Assembly: GCF_001613205.1 (NCBI RefSeq)
Contig: NZ_BDBX01000021.1
Location: forward strand, 1-64,000
Length of the DNA stretch: 64,000 nucleotides
Source of the DNA: Nocardia sienata NBRC 100364
GTDB taxonomy: Bacteria; Actinomycetota; Actinomycetes; Mycobacteriales; Mycobacteriaceae
Direction: 5' to 3'
Of the stretch, positions 1 through 8,768 are shown piece after piece; within the stretch, counting starts at the first letter, position 1, and each line of letters begins with the position of its first letter. A model generated the notes under the pieces. The model made no database searches. It was not told where the DNA came from and saw nothing but the letters and a program-made list of their open reading frames with translations. The position numbers and the translations under genes are program-made.

Positions 1-128
1 TACCCCCACCGGACAGACTCAATAGCGCATCCGCCCACTTATCACTGCGGATATGGAGAGACCTCCGGGCTTGATGTGCGTCGATCGCGAGTCCTATCCT
101 GGGATGCGGCCGGAGGAGCACGGGGCCT

Positions 129-332
129 GTGAACCTGCAGCAGCTTCAAACGGCTGATCCAGACAAGTGGCAAGCAGCAGCTGACGACCTGCTGGCCGCG
201 GCCTAGGACTGCGAGGAGGCCGTCGCCGCTGTCAATGCGAACGGATTCAGCTTGGCCAACCGAATGGGATTCTCCAACCAGGACGGCGGCACTCAGAACG
301 TTCGGATCATCCGCCCGAAGGAGACCTGGTAG
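129..332 (+). pseudogene. Broken WXG100/ESX-like small protein gene (in-frame amber stop)
   Basis: A GTG at 129 opens a frame of 25 codons beginning VNLQQLQTADPDKW that ends at TAG 204-206. The same frame then stays open for 41 more codons and stops at 330-332, directly before the next gene. The N-terminus resembles the amphipathic helix of actinobacterial type VII secretion substrates. Beyond the amber codon the reading resumes as DCEEAVAAVNANGF, which looks like the same helical protein, but the remaining tail is short and unlike a full family member. I read it as a gene broken by a nonsense codon and probably also shortened by deletion. A sequencing error at 204-206 could explain the stop but not the missing C-terminus. 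Confidence 0.5.
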
Positions 333-728
333 TTGAAACGCCTCGCCCCGGCCTCTGCCGCAGTCGTTGTAGCGGGCTTCATCTCTGCCGTGCTTCTGCT
401 GGTTGCGGCAGACGCGAAGCTGGACGAGCGTAAGGAAGCTCTGCTGGCGGCGCATTGCGCCCGGCAAATCGATGTGCCCACAGTGGCAATTATTTTCAAC
501 TGGTCTGCCACGATCCTGTTACTTGTTGCCGGAGTCGCGGCGTTAGTACTCATCGTGTCGGCCTTCCGGCTCGGATCACTCGCACTCACGGTACCTGTCG
601 TTATTGCGGCGGGCCTGGCATTCGTCATCACCGTCGGTTATGCGTTGCTTGTCGGGTATGCACTGATCGATCCAAGTGCCGAAGAGCCGATCTCGCCTCA
701 ATATCAACCGTGTGCCGGACGTTTCTGA
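333..728 (+). CDS. Hypothetical membrane protein with three predicted helices
   Basis: This 131-aa protein starts at TTG 333, one base-step after the TAG of the broken WXG100-like frame, with a GAAGGAG Shine-Dalgarno at 317-323 that fixes the start. Hydrophobic segments lie near residues 8-26, 52-78 and 83-110. A polar loop with two short charged stretches (KLDERKEA) separates the first two. The C-terminal tail is polar and has one Cys. I do not recognise a family. In actinobacteria such small membrane proteins often accompany WXG100-like genes, and the spacing here suggests co-transcription with the broken upstream gene. Function unknown. Confidence 0.65.
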   Translation: MKRLAPASAAVVVAGFISAVLLLVAADAKLDERKEALLAAHCARQIDVPTVAIIFNWSATILLLVAGVAALVLIVSAFRLGSLALTVPVVIAAGLAFVITVGYALLVGYALIDPSAEEPISPQYQPCAGRF

Positions 729-744
729 CAGAAGAGGATTCACC

Positions 745-906
745 ATGGGAGAAGTTTGTATCGATCCCGAAACGGCCCGGCAGGCCGGTACAGCCATCTC
801 GACCGACAGCGACTACGAAACCCGACCCGAGCACCACGAAGCCATGGTCTACATCGCCACGGTCATGACCATGTCACGGCGATCGGCCCGCTCGACAAAC
901 CGATAG
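745..906 (+). CDS. Small hypothetical protein, possibly a truncated type VII-associated protein
   Basis: ATG 745 follows a GAAGAGG ribosome site and opens a 53-aa frame beginning MGEVCIDPETARQAG. The opening resembles the first helix of small actinobacterial proteins that sit beside ESX/WXG100 genes. The C-terminus turns Arg/Ser-rich (MSRRSARSTNR) and does not look like a natural fold end, so this may be the front of a longer gene whose rest was lost. It lies 16 bp after the preceding membrane protein, in the same direction. Existence is uncertain and no function can be assigned. Confidence 0.35.
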   Translation: MGEVCIDPETARQAGTAISTDSDYETRPEHHEAMVYIATVMTMSRRSARSTNR

Positions 907-939
907 CCGGGATCCAGGGATCCGCATTAGCATCGCGCG

Positions 940-1314
940 GTGACGAAAGAACGCCGCCGCCGAGTGCTTACGGTGGGTGAGCTGCAGTACCTGTGGAAGA
1001 CCTACCACCAACATGTAGACGGCTGCGAGGAAGTCCTGCGATTGCGGCAAGTCGGGTCGGTGGCAGGACTTACCCTGGTCTTCCGTCCCGACGGGGAGCG
1101 CCATGTCCCGGACGGCGGGTTTTCCGCTGCCGGTGATATCTGGATCGGTGACCGTTTGCTGAATCTGAACATGCCCGGCGTGGTCCGGGCGTTTGTCGAC
1201 GCGGCTGTCGAGGCGGGCTGGATGGCCGAGACGCGCACGGTCGGCCGCCGAAACGGCTGGAACCTATTCGATGATGCCTACGCCAGGAATACCAACTGCT
1301 TATCGACACTTTGA
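940..1314 (+). CDS. Hypothetical protein, 124 aa
   Basis: The GTG at 940 is preceded by TAGCAT at 928-933 with a 6-nt gap, the arrangement of a leaderless actinobacterial promoter and start, which supports both the gene and this start. The protein opens with a basic stretch (MTKERRRR). It continues into a soluble alpha/beta-looking body with a glycine- and tryptophan-containing end (VEAGWMAETRTVGRRNGWNLFDD). No signal peptide, membrane segment or motif that I recognise is visible. The surroundings hold fragments of secretion-associated genes, so an immunity or accessory role is possible, but this is a guess from context only. Confidence 0.5.
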   Translation: MTKERRRRVLTVGELQYLWKTYHQHVDGCEEVLRLRQVGSVAGLTLVFRPDGERHVPDGGFSAAGDIWIGDRLLNLNMPGVVRAFVDAAVEAGWMAETRTVGRRNGWNLFDDAYARNTNCLSTL

Positions 1315-1488
1315 GCACCGAGACCGAACCCGCCCAAGTTCTCGGACGCTCACTCAGAGCGCACCATCGCCTGGCTCCACCAGTTCAAGCGCCCTTGCAC
1401 TCGCTGAACGCTCCTGAAGTAACCACGCAACTCGACCCGAGCCCGATTGCCGACGCCAGGCAGTGTCGGCCGACGCTAGGCTCCGTCT

Positions 1489-2148
1489 GTGCATGTGCAA
1501 GTCATCCCCGGCAAGCTCGTCGAGGTTCCCACATCGGATGCGACCGGTATGGAACGCCGGGCGTTCGGCGAATTCATCGTTCCGCAGGGCGAACTCGCGT
1601 CATACGCTTTCGGCTGGACCACCGGCGCCGATCCACATATCGCACGGTTCAGCGTCGGGATCGGCGCGGGCAACCCTGGCGGCGCGACCTTCCACGCCGT
1701 TGTCTTCGACAACGGTGACTCGTACGCGTACGCGCTCGTCGACGACCCGTTCGAGCAGGTACCACAGGGCGGGCCGCATCTGACCGCCGACCGGGCACGC
1801 GCACACCAGGACCTGCCGTTCATCTGGTGGGTGATCGACCGCGTCGTGGAGCACGACAGCCGGACCTGGTGGATGCGCCATTGGCTGATGCAGACGCGGT
1901 CTATCCAGACTCACCAGGTCTTCGACAAGCAGGAGCCCATCCTGCGGGTTCACCACGGCCCCGACGGAGTATGGCGACTGGCCGGAACGACCGGCACCGG
2001 CGCCGACAGCGCAGGGCCGGCCGGGCATCTCCACCACGCCATCGACGAAGACCCGACCCTGATCGAGGTACTGGACCTGGAGCCGGGCCGGCAGGCTTCA
2101 CGCTCCGCCCCCGGCCAACCGTGGCATCGGGACAGTTTGACTCATTGA
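1489..2148 (+). CDS. Hypothetical Trp-rich protein, 219 aa
   Basis: A leaderless start is likely: TAGGCT at 1477-1482 lies 6 nt before GTG 1489. The product is soluble, rich in Trp, His and Gly (for example WWVIDRVVEHDSRTWW), with no signal peptide or transmembrane segment. The last 20 or so residues are polar and probably disordered. I recognise no family. Codon usage matches the high-GC neighbours, and the frame is open for 220 codons with a good start context, so the gene itself is well supported. It stands alone, with about 80 bp before the DIP1984-like gene downstream. Confidence 0.6.
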   Translation: MHVQVIPGKLVEVPTSDATGMERRAFGEFIVPQGELASYAFGWTTGADPHIARFSVGIGAGNPGGATFHAVVFDNGDSYAYALVDDPFEQVPQGGPHLTADRARAHQDLPFIWWVIDRVVEHDSRTWWMRHWLMQTRSIQTHQVFDKQEPILRVHHGPDGVWRLAGTTGTGADSAGPAGHLHHAIDEDPTLIEVLDLEPGRQASRSAPGQPWHRDSLTH

Positions 2149-2226
2149 AGCGTCCGCGCACCGTGATCGAGGCGGACCCGTGATGAACAGGAAAATCCCG
2201 CCCGTGTAGGCCATACTCGAGCCTTC

Positions 2227-2721
2227 GTGGTCGTGACCGAAAGCAGGAATGTGAAGCTGGCAGAGGCTCTGTCGTTACGTGCGGACGCGGTACGCCGTAT
2301 CGAACAACTGCGCGCCCGGATCGTGGGCAACGCCCGATTCCAGGAGGGTGAGGAGCCCGCCGAAGACGCGGCGGCCCTACTCGGCGAAGCCGACGAGATG
2401 CTCGAGCAGTACGAAGCGCTGATCCGACGGATCAACCGCACCAACGCCGCCACGAACATCGGCGCGGACGGCACCCTGACCGACGCACTCGCCCGCCGGG
2501 ACGCGTTGCGGCTGCGGCATTCGGTGATCACCGAAGCGGCCGACGCGGCCGCGGGCAAGAACCGGGGCGGCTACGCACGACAGCTCCGGTCGGAGCTGAA
2601 GATCCTGTCCGCGCTGCCGGTCGCCGAACTCCGCGCACAGGCCGATGGGCTGGCCGCGCAACTGCGTGAACTGGACGTACGGATCCAGCGCGCCAACTGG
2701 GAGGTCGATCTCCTGGATTGA
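2227..2721 (+). CDS. DIP1984-family (septicolysin-like) protein
   Basis: The 164-aa protein is largely helical and matches the DIP1984 family as I know it. It shows KLAEAL near the N-terminus, then RFQEGEEPAEDAAALL, LIRRINRTNAAT, RRDALRLRHSV and the closing RANWEVDLLD. The family is sometimes called septicolysin, but its biochemical role is not established, and the haemolysin-like name should not be taken as function. The start is GTG 2227 or GTG 2233. Another GTG at 2251 would give the shorter N-terminus usual in the family, but a CATACT box at 2212-2217 favours the first codons. No signal peptide is present, so it is cytoplasmic. Confidence 0.85.
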   Translation: MVVTESRNVKLAEALSLRADAVRRIEQLRARIVGNARFQEGEEPAEDAAALLGEADEMLEQYEALIRRINRTNAATNIGADGTLTDALARRDALRLRHSVITEAADAAAGKNRGGYARQLRSELKILSALPVAELRAQADGLAAQLRELDVRIQRANWEVDLLD

Positions 2722-3080
2722 TCCCGGCAGTGGAGCAGGTAGCCGGCACGGAAGCGCGCACCGACCCGCTCGACCGACGGGCAATCGGTCACCTCCTGGC
2801 GCATGAAGGGCAGTGCGAGGGGTTCGACTCCCCTACTCACATCGCAGCCCAGCAACGCGCACAGGTGAGAGTGCACAGCGCACAACACACAACCGGGTGC
2901 GGATCCGTCACGGCGAGGGCGGGTACGGGGTACTCCACTGCTGTTGCGGCATCGCGGGTCGAGCGCGGTGTTCTTGACACCTACCTTCGCCGCCCAGCCG
3001 TTCTTCGCCCGGCACGGAGTCGGTAGCGGGCCTGCGTTCGATGCCCGAGAACACGGCGGGTAGGGCGCCGGGTACTCCGG
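2722..3080. other. Intergenic stretch with a tRNA T-arm-like hairpin
   Basis: No convincing gene is seen here. The only notable item is a 5-bp stem with a 7-nt TTCGACT loop at 2818-2834, the geometry of a tRNA T arm. No matching acceptor, D or anticodon arm is present upstream, so it is not a tRNA gene. It could be chance or the remnant of a tRNA 3-prime end. Confidence 0.3.
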
Positions 3081-3953
3081 TCAGCGGATCGGGAGGTGGC
3101 CGAGAACCGCGAACATGGTGACCGAAAGGTGATAGTCACCGACTGCGACGCCCGCTTCGATGGCGGCGACGAGATCGTCTCGTTCCTGTTCGGTGATCAC
3201 CTCACGGGTCAGGGCGGCGCCGCCCGCCTCGTCGAACATCGGACGCGCGGCGGCCGGGTCCCAGATCACCGCTTCCGAACCCATATCGTCGATCTCGAAC
3301 CCGGCTGCCACCAACCGGCCGCGCAGGAAACGGCCGGACCTGGCATTGGGGGTGGCCTCGAGTATCGCGGCGATCATCCGGGCGACCACATCGGGGTCGC
3401 CCGGGTGCAGGATGGCGGTCTGCCAGTCGCTGTCGATCAACACCACCCGCCCGGCCGGCCGCAGGACCCGGGCGATCTCCGCGGTGGCGGCGGCCGGGTC
3501 GTCGAGGTGCTGGTAGACGCGCTCGCTGCGCACCGCGTCGAAGTAGTCGTCGTCGAACGGCAGCCGGTAGGCGTCGGCTTCGACGAACCGGCACCGCGCC
3601 CCCGCCACAGCGGCCCGCTCGCGCGCCACAGCGAGCGTCGCCGGATTCGGTTCGACACCGACGGCCTCCCCGTCGGGTCCGACCCTGCGGGCGAACTCCA
3701 GGACTTCCGAGCCGGTTCCCGAGCCGATATCGAGCGCTCTTTCCCCGGCGCCGACGGCCAGCGCCGCATGTGCCCAGTGGCGCATCCGCCGGATTCCGGG
3801 GAGGGCGGCCTGCAGATCGAGGGCAGCGACAAGCCGGGCCATCGGGTCGGCGCCGGACGTCGCGTCCGCGGCGCGCGCGGCGGCAATGGCATCCAGATGG
3901 AACGACGGCGGCCGTGCGGGCTGCTCATCTTCGCTCGGCACGGATTCCGACAT
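3081..3953 (-). CDS. SAM-dependent class I methyltransferase
   Basis: The 290-aa protein has a Rossmann methyltransferase core. Motif I is ALDIGSGTGSEVLEFA at about residues 75-90, followed by an acidic end of strand 2 (VGVEPNPAT), the DAYRLPF segment and the post-motif region ARVLRPAGRVVLID. The substrate is unknown; the core is of the UbiE/Methyltransf_11 type. I chose ATG 3953 (MSESVPSED) because the open frame further upstream lacks conserved-looking sequence. The next gene on the same strand (4215-5079) is a close paralogue, so the two are a tandem duplication. This copy is intact. Confidence 0.85.
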   Translation of the reverse strand: MSESVPSEDEQPARPPSFHLDAIAAARAADATSGADPMARLVAALDLQAALPGIRRMRHWAHAALAVGAGERALDIGSGTGSEVLEFARRVGPDGEAVGVEPNPATLAVARERAAVAGARCRFVEADAYRLPFDDDYFDAVRSERVYQHLDDPAAATAEIARVLRPAGRVVLIDSDWQTAILHPGDPDVVARMIAAILEATPNARSGRFLRGRLVAAGFEIDDMGSEAVIWDPAAARPMFDEAGGAALTREVITEQERDDLVAAIEAGVAVGDYHLSVTMFAVLGHLPIR

Positions 3954-4214
3954 TAGCGAGGCCGGGTGGTGTCCCGGCGCACGCTCGGCATCGATTCGGT
4001 GGCAGTTCGGGCGCGAACGGGACGCCGTTGTCACCGGCTCGGCTACCCGGACGGAGGTCGCGTGGCGCCGCGGAGCAGGAACACCGCCAAGGGCACATGG
4101 TCGCATCCGCCACCGGGTCCCGAGCGCACCACCGGACTGAAAGTTCTTCTCGTCCACGACAGGTCCGCTACCGTCGGAAATACAGTGCGCGATGCCGCCA
4201 TCGGCGGTAGCCGG

Positions 4215-5079
4215 TCAATGCGGCGGGAGATGGGCGAGGACGGCGAACATGGTCACCGACAGTAGATAGTCGCCGATCTCGATACCGGCATCTATCGCGG
4301 CGGTGAGGTCGTCGCGCTCCTGCTGGGTGATCACTCCGTCGGCCAGGGCGCGCCTGCCGAGCTGGTCGAACATCGGACGGACAGTGACCGGGTCCCAGAT
4401 CACCGCCTCCGAACCCATATCGTCGATCACGAATCCGGCGGCGACCAGCAGTCCACGCAGCGAGCGCCCGGACTTCGCGTTGGGTGTGGCCTCGAGCATG
4501 GCCGCGGTCATCCGGGCGACCACCGCGGGATCGCCCGGATGCAAAATCGCGGTCTGCCAGTCGGTGTCGATCAGCAGGGCCCGCCCGCCCGGCCGCAACA
4601 CCCGCGCGATCTCCGCGGTCGCGGCGGTGGGATCGTCCAGATGCTGGTACACACGTTCGCAGCGCACCACATCGAACGAATTGTCCTCGAAGGGCAGGTG
4701 GTAGGCATCTCCCTCGACGAAACGGGCTTGCGCACCGGCCGCGGCGGCCCGCTCACGCGCCGTCGCCAGCATGGCGGGGTTCGGATCGACCCCCACCGCC
4801 TCACCTCGACCCCCCCACGCGCCGGGCGAACTCCAGCACCTCCGACCCTGTCCCCGAGCCGACGTCCAGCGCCCGCTCGCCCGGCGCGGCCCCGAGCGCT
4901 CGGTGCCCCCATCGGCGCATCCGCTGGATGCCCGGCAGGGCGGCCTGCAGGTCGAGCACCCGGACGAGCACCGCCATCGGGTCGTCCTCGGACGCCTTTG
5001 TGCGCTGATTGTTTTCGTTGGCTATGGCGTCCAGATGGAACGACGGTGTCCGCGGCGTCGCGAAATTGTCACTCGACAT
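4215..5079 (-). pseudogene. Frameshifted paralogue of the neighbouring methyltransferase
   Basis: Two frames together encode a full-length paralogue of the 3081-3953 protein. The first runs from ATG 5079 (MSSDNFATPRT) through motif I (ALDVGSGTGSEVLEFARRV) and hits a stop near 4801. The second picks up at GEAVGVDPNPAM and runs to 4215. The break falls exactly in a run of seven C (seven G on the coding strand) near 4811-4817. Removing one G restores the paralogue-like reading RRVGGRGEAVGVDPNP. This is a single-base homopolymer indel: a genuine inactivation, a phase-variable tract or a sequencing error. All other conserved segments are intact, which argues for a recent event. Confidence 0.8.
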
Positions 5080-5312
5080 GAAACCGAGACCAGCCGGGAA
5101 CCGGTCTCCCGAAATCGTCTCGACCACCGGATGACCGACTCGTCGTGCGAGCCCTGTTCGCGTTTGCGGCCGAACGCTGTCCGAGCCTATAGTCGGCGTG
5201 ATCCGATCGGAGCTCCCCGGAAGTACAGCCGCAGAGTGGGAGCCCGCGCCCGAACGAACCGGGCGATGGAGTGGGCGGCGTATTTTGCCCACCCATTTTC
5301 CGGAGGAATTCC

Positions 5313-6152
5313 ATGCACATCGGACTCGGACTCCCCATCGCCGACCCCGCCGTCCTGCTCGACTGGGCGCACCGCGCCGACGCGGGACCGTTCTCGACCC
5401 TCGGCCTGCTCGACCGCCTCGTCTACGGCAATCCCGAACCGCTGGTGGCGCTGTCGGTGCTCGCCGGCCGGATCAACCTACAGACCGAGGTCCTGCTCGC
5501 CCCGCTGCGCGATACCGCACTGCTGGCGAAGCAGGTCGCCACGCTGGATCGTATGTCCGGGGGCCGGCTGGTGCTCGGACTCGGCGTCGGCGGCCGCGCC
5601 GACGACCACCTCGCGGCGGGAGTGGACCTGCACACCCGCGGCCGCCGGATGGACGAGCAACTCGCGCAACTGCGCCGAGTGTGGGCCGGCGAACCGTTCG
5701 GCGACGACTGCGGGCCGATCGGACCCGCACCGCTGCACCGCAGCGGACCGCCCATCCTCTTCGGCGGGTTCCGGCCCGTCGCGCTGGCACGCGTCGCCCG
5801 CTGGGGCGACGGGTTCCTGTCCGCGGTACCGGCGCACTGGTGTGAAGGTCTCTTCGACTCGGTCCGCCGGTCCTGGCGCGAGCACGGGCGGCAGGGGCAG
5901 CCGCGAATCGTCGCCCAGGTCAATGTCGCGCTCGGACCGCAGTCGGTCGTCGACGAGGCCCGGGCGGCCATCGGCGCCTACTACGCCTTCACCGACTGGG
6001 CCGAGCGCACGGTGTCGGGGGTGCGCACGACACCGGACGAGATCCGGGCGGCGATACGGCAATTCGCCGACCTCGGCGCCGACGAGGTGATGCTGTACTG
6101 CTACGGCACCGACCCGGACCAGGTCGATCGCCTGGCGGACCTCGTCGGCTGA
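5313..6152 (+). CDS. LLM-class (F420-dependent type) oxidoreductase
   Basis: The 279-aa protein has the luciferase-like TIM-barrel signature of the bacterial luciferase/F420 superfamily. It begins MHIGLGLP, contains LLAKQVATLDRMSGGRLVLGLGVGGR (seen in two halves around residues 75-100) and later FGGFRPVALARVARWGDGF. Such enzymes usually use F420H2 or FMN; the substrate cannot be told. ATG 5313 is fixed by a strong GGAGGAA at 5302-5308. It is slightly shorter than typical members (about 300 aa) but complete at both ends. It is divergent from the frameshifted methyltransferase and stands alone. Confidence 0.85.
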   Translation: MHIGLGLPIADPAVLLDWAHRADAGPFSTLGLLDRLVYGNPEPLVALSVLAGRINLQTEVLLAPLRDTALLAKQVATLDRMSGGRLVLGLGVGGRADDHLAAGVDLHTRGRRMDEQLAQLRRVWAGEPFGDDCGPIGPAPLHRSGPPILFGGFRPVALARVARWGDGFLSAVPAHWCEGLFDSVRRSWREHGRQGQPRIVAQVNVALGPQSVVDEARAAIGAYYAFTDWAERTVSGVRTTPDEIRAAIRQFADLGADEVMLYCYGTDPDQVDRLADLVG

Positions 6153-6586
6153 TCGGGTCCCGCCGGCGGTAGGAGAGGAAAGCAACACAGTCCACGCTGT
6201 GACCGGGAGACTCCGATCCGCGCTCGATGAGCCGGACGCTCAGGACTCTCGGCGTGATGTGTCGGCCGGCGAGCCGAGCAGTGACAGCACCTCGCTGCTC
6301 GGCGACACCGGCTCGGCGACGGGGCCTCGCCGAACGGGTCGCCGTCGGGCCGGGTGAGCCCCGGCCTGGTCGGACGCGCCGCCCTGGTCCGCGCATACGC
6401 CAGATAGACAGACTCCTATAGGCGGGATTCGACGAAGCGCCCATCACCGAGAGCAATGGGTTCGCCGTGGATGCGAGCTGATTCACGGTATTTGTCCGAT
6501 GTCTGGAACCGGCCCGGCGCGCGCCGCGTCCAGAGCATTTGTGAGGATCAGTAACCATATAGACTCACGGCAGAATCGAGGGGATC
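6153..6586. other. Intergenic stretch, no gene seen
   Basis: About 430 bp between the oxidoreductase and the WXG100 cassette. Short frames on both strands lack ribosome sites and protein-like composition. It presumably carries the promoter for the type VII cassette, but I see no clear -35/-10 pair. Confidence 0.4.
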
Positions 6587-6919
6587 TTGACGACGACACC
6601 ACCGAACTCCGTGTCCGTGTCAGAGATGGCGCTGATGGACGCGAGCACATTCTTGCGGCAGATCGCCAACACCGTGGGTGGCGGATTCCGGCAGCTGGAC
6701 CACGAAATCGACGGATTGGCCGCCTACTGGGGCGGCCCCGCCGCCGCATCGTTTTCCGCCGGGTGGCAGGAAGCCAGCGCCGGCGCGGTCACCCTGCTCA
6801 GCTCGCTCGAAGCAATGGCCGACCTGTTGGGCGTTCAGTCCGCCGAATTCGCATCCGTCGATGAGGATCTCTCGGCCGACCTCTCCGATTCACCAGCTCC
6901 GAGCTCTCTCAACATCTGA
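6587..6919 (+). CDS. WXG100-family protein (type VII secretion partner)
   Basis: This 110-aa helical protein carries the central W-G-G turn of the family (AAYWGGPAAASF, about residues 45-56) between two amphipathic helices. The usual size is about 100 aa. The start is TTG 6587 behind GAGGGGA; ATG codons further in would cut the first helix. WXG100 proteins form helical hairpin dimers and are exported by ESX/type VII machines, often as partners of a larger toxin. Here it is first of four co-directional genes, with 11 bp to the next one, which ends in an ADP-ribosyltransferase-domain protein. No ESX machinery genes are in the window. Confidence 0.85.
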   Translation: MTTTPPNSVSVSEMALMDASTFLRQIANTVGGGFRQLDHEIDGLAAYWGGPAAASFSAGWQEASAGAVTLLSSLEAMADLLGVQSAEFASVDEDLSADLSDSPAPSSLNI

Positions 6920-6930
6920 CCAGGGGGCCC

Positions 6931-7269
6931 ATGTCCCAGCATCATGTCGACACCGATCAGCTCGACGCACTCAATGCCCAACTCCGTAACCTGCTGGGGT
7001 TCACCGAGGATGCGCTGACGCAGGTGCAGCAGCGCATGAACCGGCTGCACGACGGTGACGGCGCTACCGAGCCGTGGACCGGTGAGACCGCCGAGGCCGC
7101 CCGTACCGCCATGGACACCTGGACACGCGGCGCCCAGAAGGTGCGCGATGGTCTGAGCGAGATGGAGCAGGCCGGCAAAACCGCGCACGACTCCTACGTC
7201 GAAGGCATTGCCGCGGTGCTGGACCGGGTCGGCTACCCCAGGGGCGTGAACGCGGACGGCGCACAGTGA
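6931..7269 (+). CDS. Second WXG100-like protein of the toxin cassette
   Basis: The 112-aa protein has two long amphipathic helices around a W-x-G turn (EPWTGETAEAARTAM, about residues 47-61). The C-terminal end is GYPRGVNADGAQ. It begins 11 bp after the first WXG100-like gene and its TGA overlaps the GTG of the large toxin-like gene (GTGA at 7266-7269), so it is translationally coupled to it. By analogy with known type VII toxin operons, the two small proteins may form the targeting complex for the large protein. That pairing is inferred from order and size only. Confidence 0.85.
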   Translation: MSQHHVDTDQLDALNAQLRNLLGFTEDALTQVQQRMNRLHDGDGATEPWTGETAEAARTAMDTWTRGAQKVRDGLSEMEQAGKTAHDSYVEGIAAVLDRVGYPRGVNADGAQ

Positions 7270-8756
7270 CGGTGCTCGACGTAGACACCGAGGTCTACAA
7301 ACAGACGGGTAACGCGCTGGTCAAAGCGGCCGACACCTTCTTTCTCGCGGTGGATTCGCGCTGGGACCGCCTCGCCGATACCGGCGAGAACATGTGCGGG
7401 TCCTACGAGGAGGCGCGCACGTGGGCGGGCGGCTACGACGTAGCGGCCAACGACCTGATCGACCAGGTATTGATGCTGGCGAAAAACGTCAACGGCTACG
7501 GAAACATGCTGATCGAACTGGGCTGGCTACACGAGGTGGCCGACCACAACGCCAACATGGCCCCGGGACCACCGCCGGCCGAACCGGTCTACCCGTCGCT
7601 GTCCACCCGCCTGGTGTGCCGCGCCCCGCTCCCGTCCGCCGGTGGACCCGGAAACGGTCTCATCGACGGCGCTATCGGCCTGCTCGAGGAAGTCGGGATC
7701 ACCATCCCCGATGGGGACACCGACAAGCTGTGGACGGTGTCCGCGATCTGGTCGGAGATCGGCGCCGACCAGGCCGTGAGCAACCTCGCCGCCGAGCTCG
7801 ACCGCGCTATCGCCGCATTCGAACCGATCACCTCTCCCGAACTCGGCCACATCGACGACGACCTACGCGGTATCCGCGAGGTCGCCACCGCGGTAGTGCA
7901 AGGGTTCGCCGCGATGGCGACCACCACCACTGAGCACCACGACTCGCTGGTGCAGATGCGCAAGGACATCGAGGGACTACTACGCCAGTTCGTCATCGAC
8001 ACCGGCGTCGAGATGGCGGTGACCGCAGCGGTGTCCATCGCGGCGTCGTTCATCACCTTCGGCGCGGCCGCCCCGATCGGTGCGGCGGTCGGCGCGGGCC
8101 GGGTGGCGAGCCTGTGCAAGACCTACGGCCCGAAAATCCGCCCCTTCATCCAGATATTCAAATCCAAAGGTCTGGGCCGCGGATTCAAAGACCTTCCGCG
8201 CTGGGACCGGGCCAAAATGGAGGACATCTGGGCGCGCGTGAACCGCGCGGGCCCCGGTGGGACGCGGGCCCGGACGAACTGGGCGCTGACCCCCGAGGAC
8301 GTGAAAGCCCTGCAAACGGGGCAGATGAAATTCGACGCCGATGGCGTGAGCATCAACCAGAAGCTCTACCGCGGTGAGCAGTTGACCCCCGACGAACAGC
8401 GCCAGGTCGACGCGCTCAACCAGGCATTGGGCAAGATGCCCCCACACGAAGGGCCGGTGGTGCGGCATGTGAACCTGCGCCCCGACCAGTTGGGCCGCTA
8501 CGAAGAGGGCCAAGTCATCACCGAAAACGGATTCGTGTCCACGTCCATGAACCCCAACGGCACCAACCCCGCGTTCGCCCAGGCCCAGAACACCGAAATC
8601 CGGATCGCACCCGGCGGAAACGGCGTCAAGGTCGGCGAATACTCCGGCCTGGACGACGAAGTGCTCTACCCCTCCGGAACCAAGTTCTTCTGCACGAAGA
8701 AGTTCTTCGACGAAAGCACCGGCAAGGTCGTCGTCGAACTCGCCCCCCTCCCATAA
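7266..8756 (+). CDS. Type VII-associated polymorphic toxin with C-terminal ADP-ribosyltransferase domain
   Basis: The 496-aa protein is modular. Residues 1-245 are helical and WXG/LXG-like (early W33 and W53). Residues about 248-280 are a hydrophobic Ala/Gly-rich stretch that could insert in a membrane. Residues about 340-496 resemble the ADPrib_exo_Tox fold. The R-S-E triad is visible: Arg400 (GPVVRHVNL), the STS motif at 425-427 (NGFVSTSMNP), and the glutamate-containing ARTT/strand (GLDDEVLYPSGTKF) with Glu465. Position 463 is Asp where arginine-specific enzymes have Glu. The domain transfers ADP-ribose from NAD to a target; the target is unknown. It is coupled by a GTGA overlap to the preceding WXG100 gene and followed 12 bp later by a small candidate immunity gene. 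Confidence 0.85.
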   Translation: MTVLDVDTEVYKQTGNALVKAADTFFLAVDSRWDRLADTGENMCGSYEEARTWAGGYDVAANDLIDQVLMLAKNVNGYGNMLIELGWLHEVADHNANMAPGPPPAEPVYPSLSTRLVCRAPLPSAGGPGNGLIDGAIGLLEEVGITIPDGDTDKLWTVSAIWSEIGADQAVSNLAAELDRAIAAFEPITSPELGHIDDDLRGIREVATAVVQGFAAMATTTTEHHDSLVQMRKDIEGLLRQFVIDTGVEMAVTAAVSIAASFITFGAAAPIGAAVGAGRVASLCKTYGPKIRPFIQIFKSKGLGRGFKDLPRWDRAKMEDIWARVNRAGPGGTRARTNWALTPEDVKALQTGQMKFDADGVSINQKLYRGEQLTPDEQRQVDALNQALGKMPPHEGPVVRHVNLRPDQLGRYEEGQVITENGFVSTSMNPNGTNPAFAQAQNTEIRIAPGGNGVKVGEYSGLDDEVLYPSGTKFFCTKKFFDESTGKVVVELAPLP

Positions 8757-8768
8757 GAGAGAGACCTC

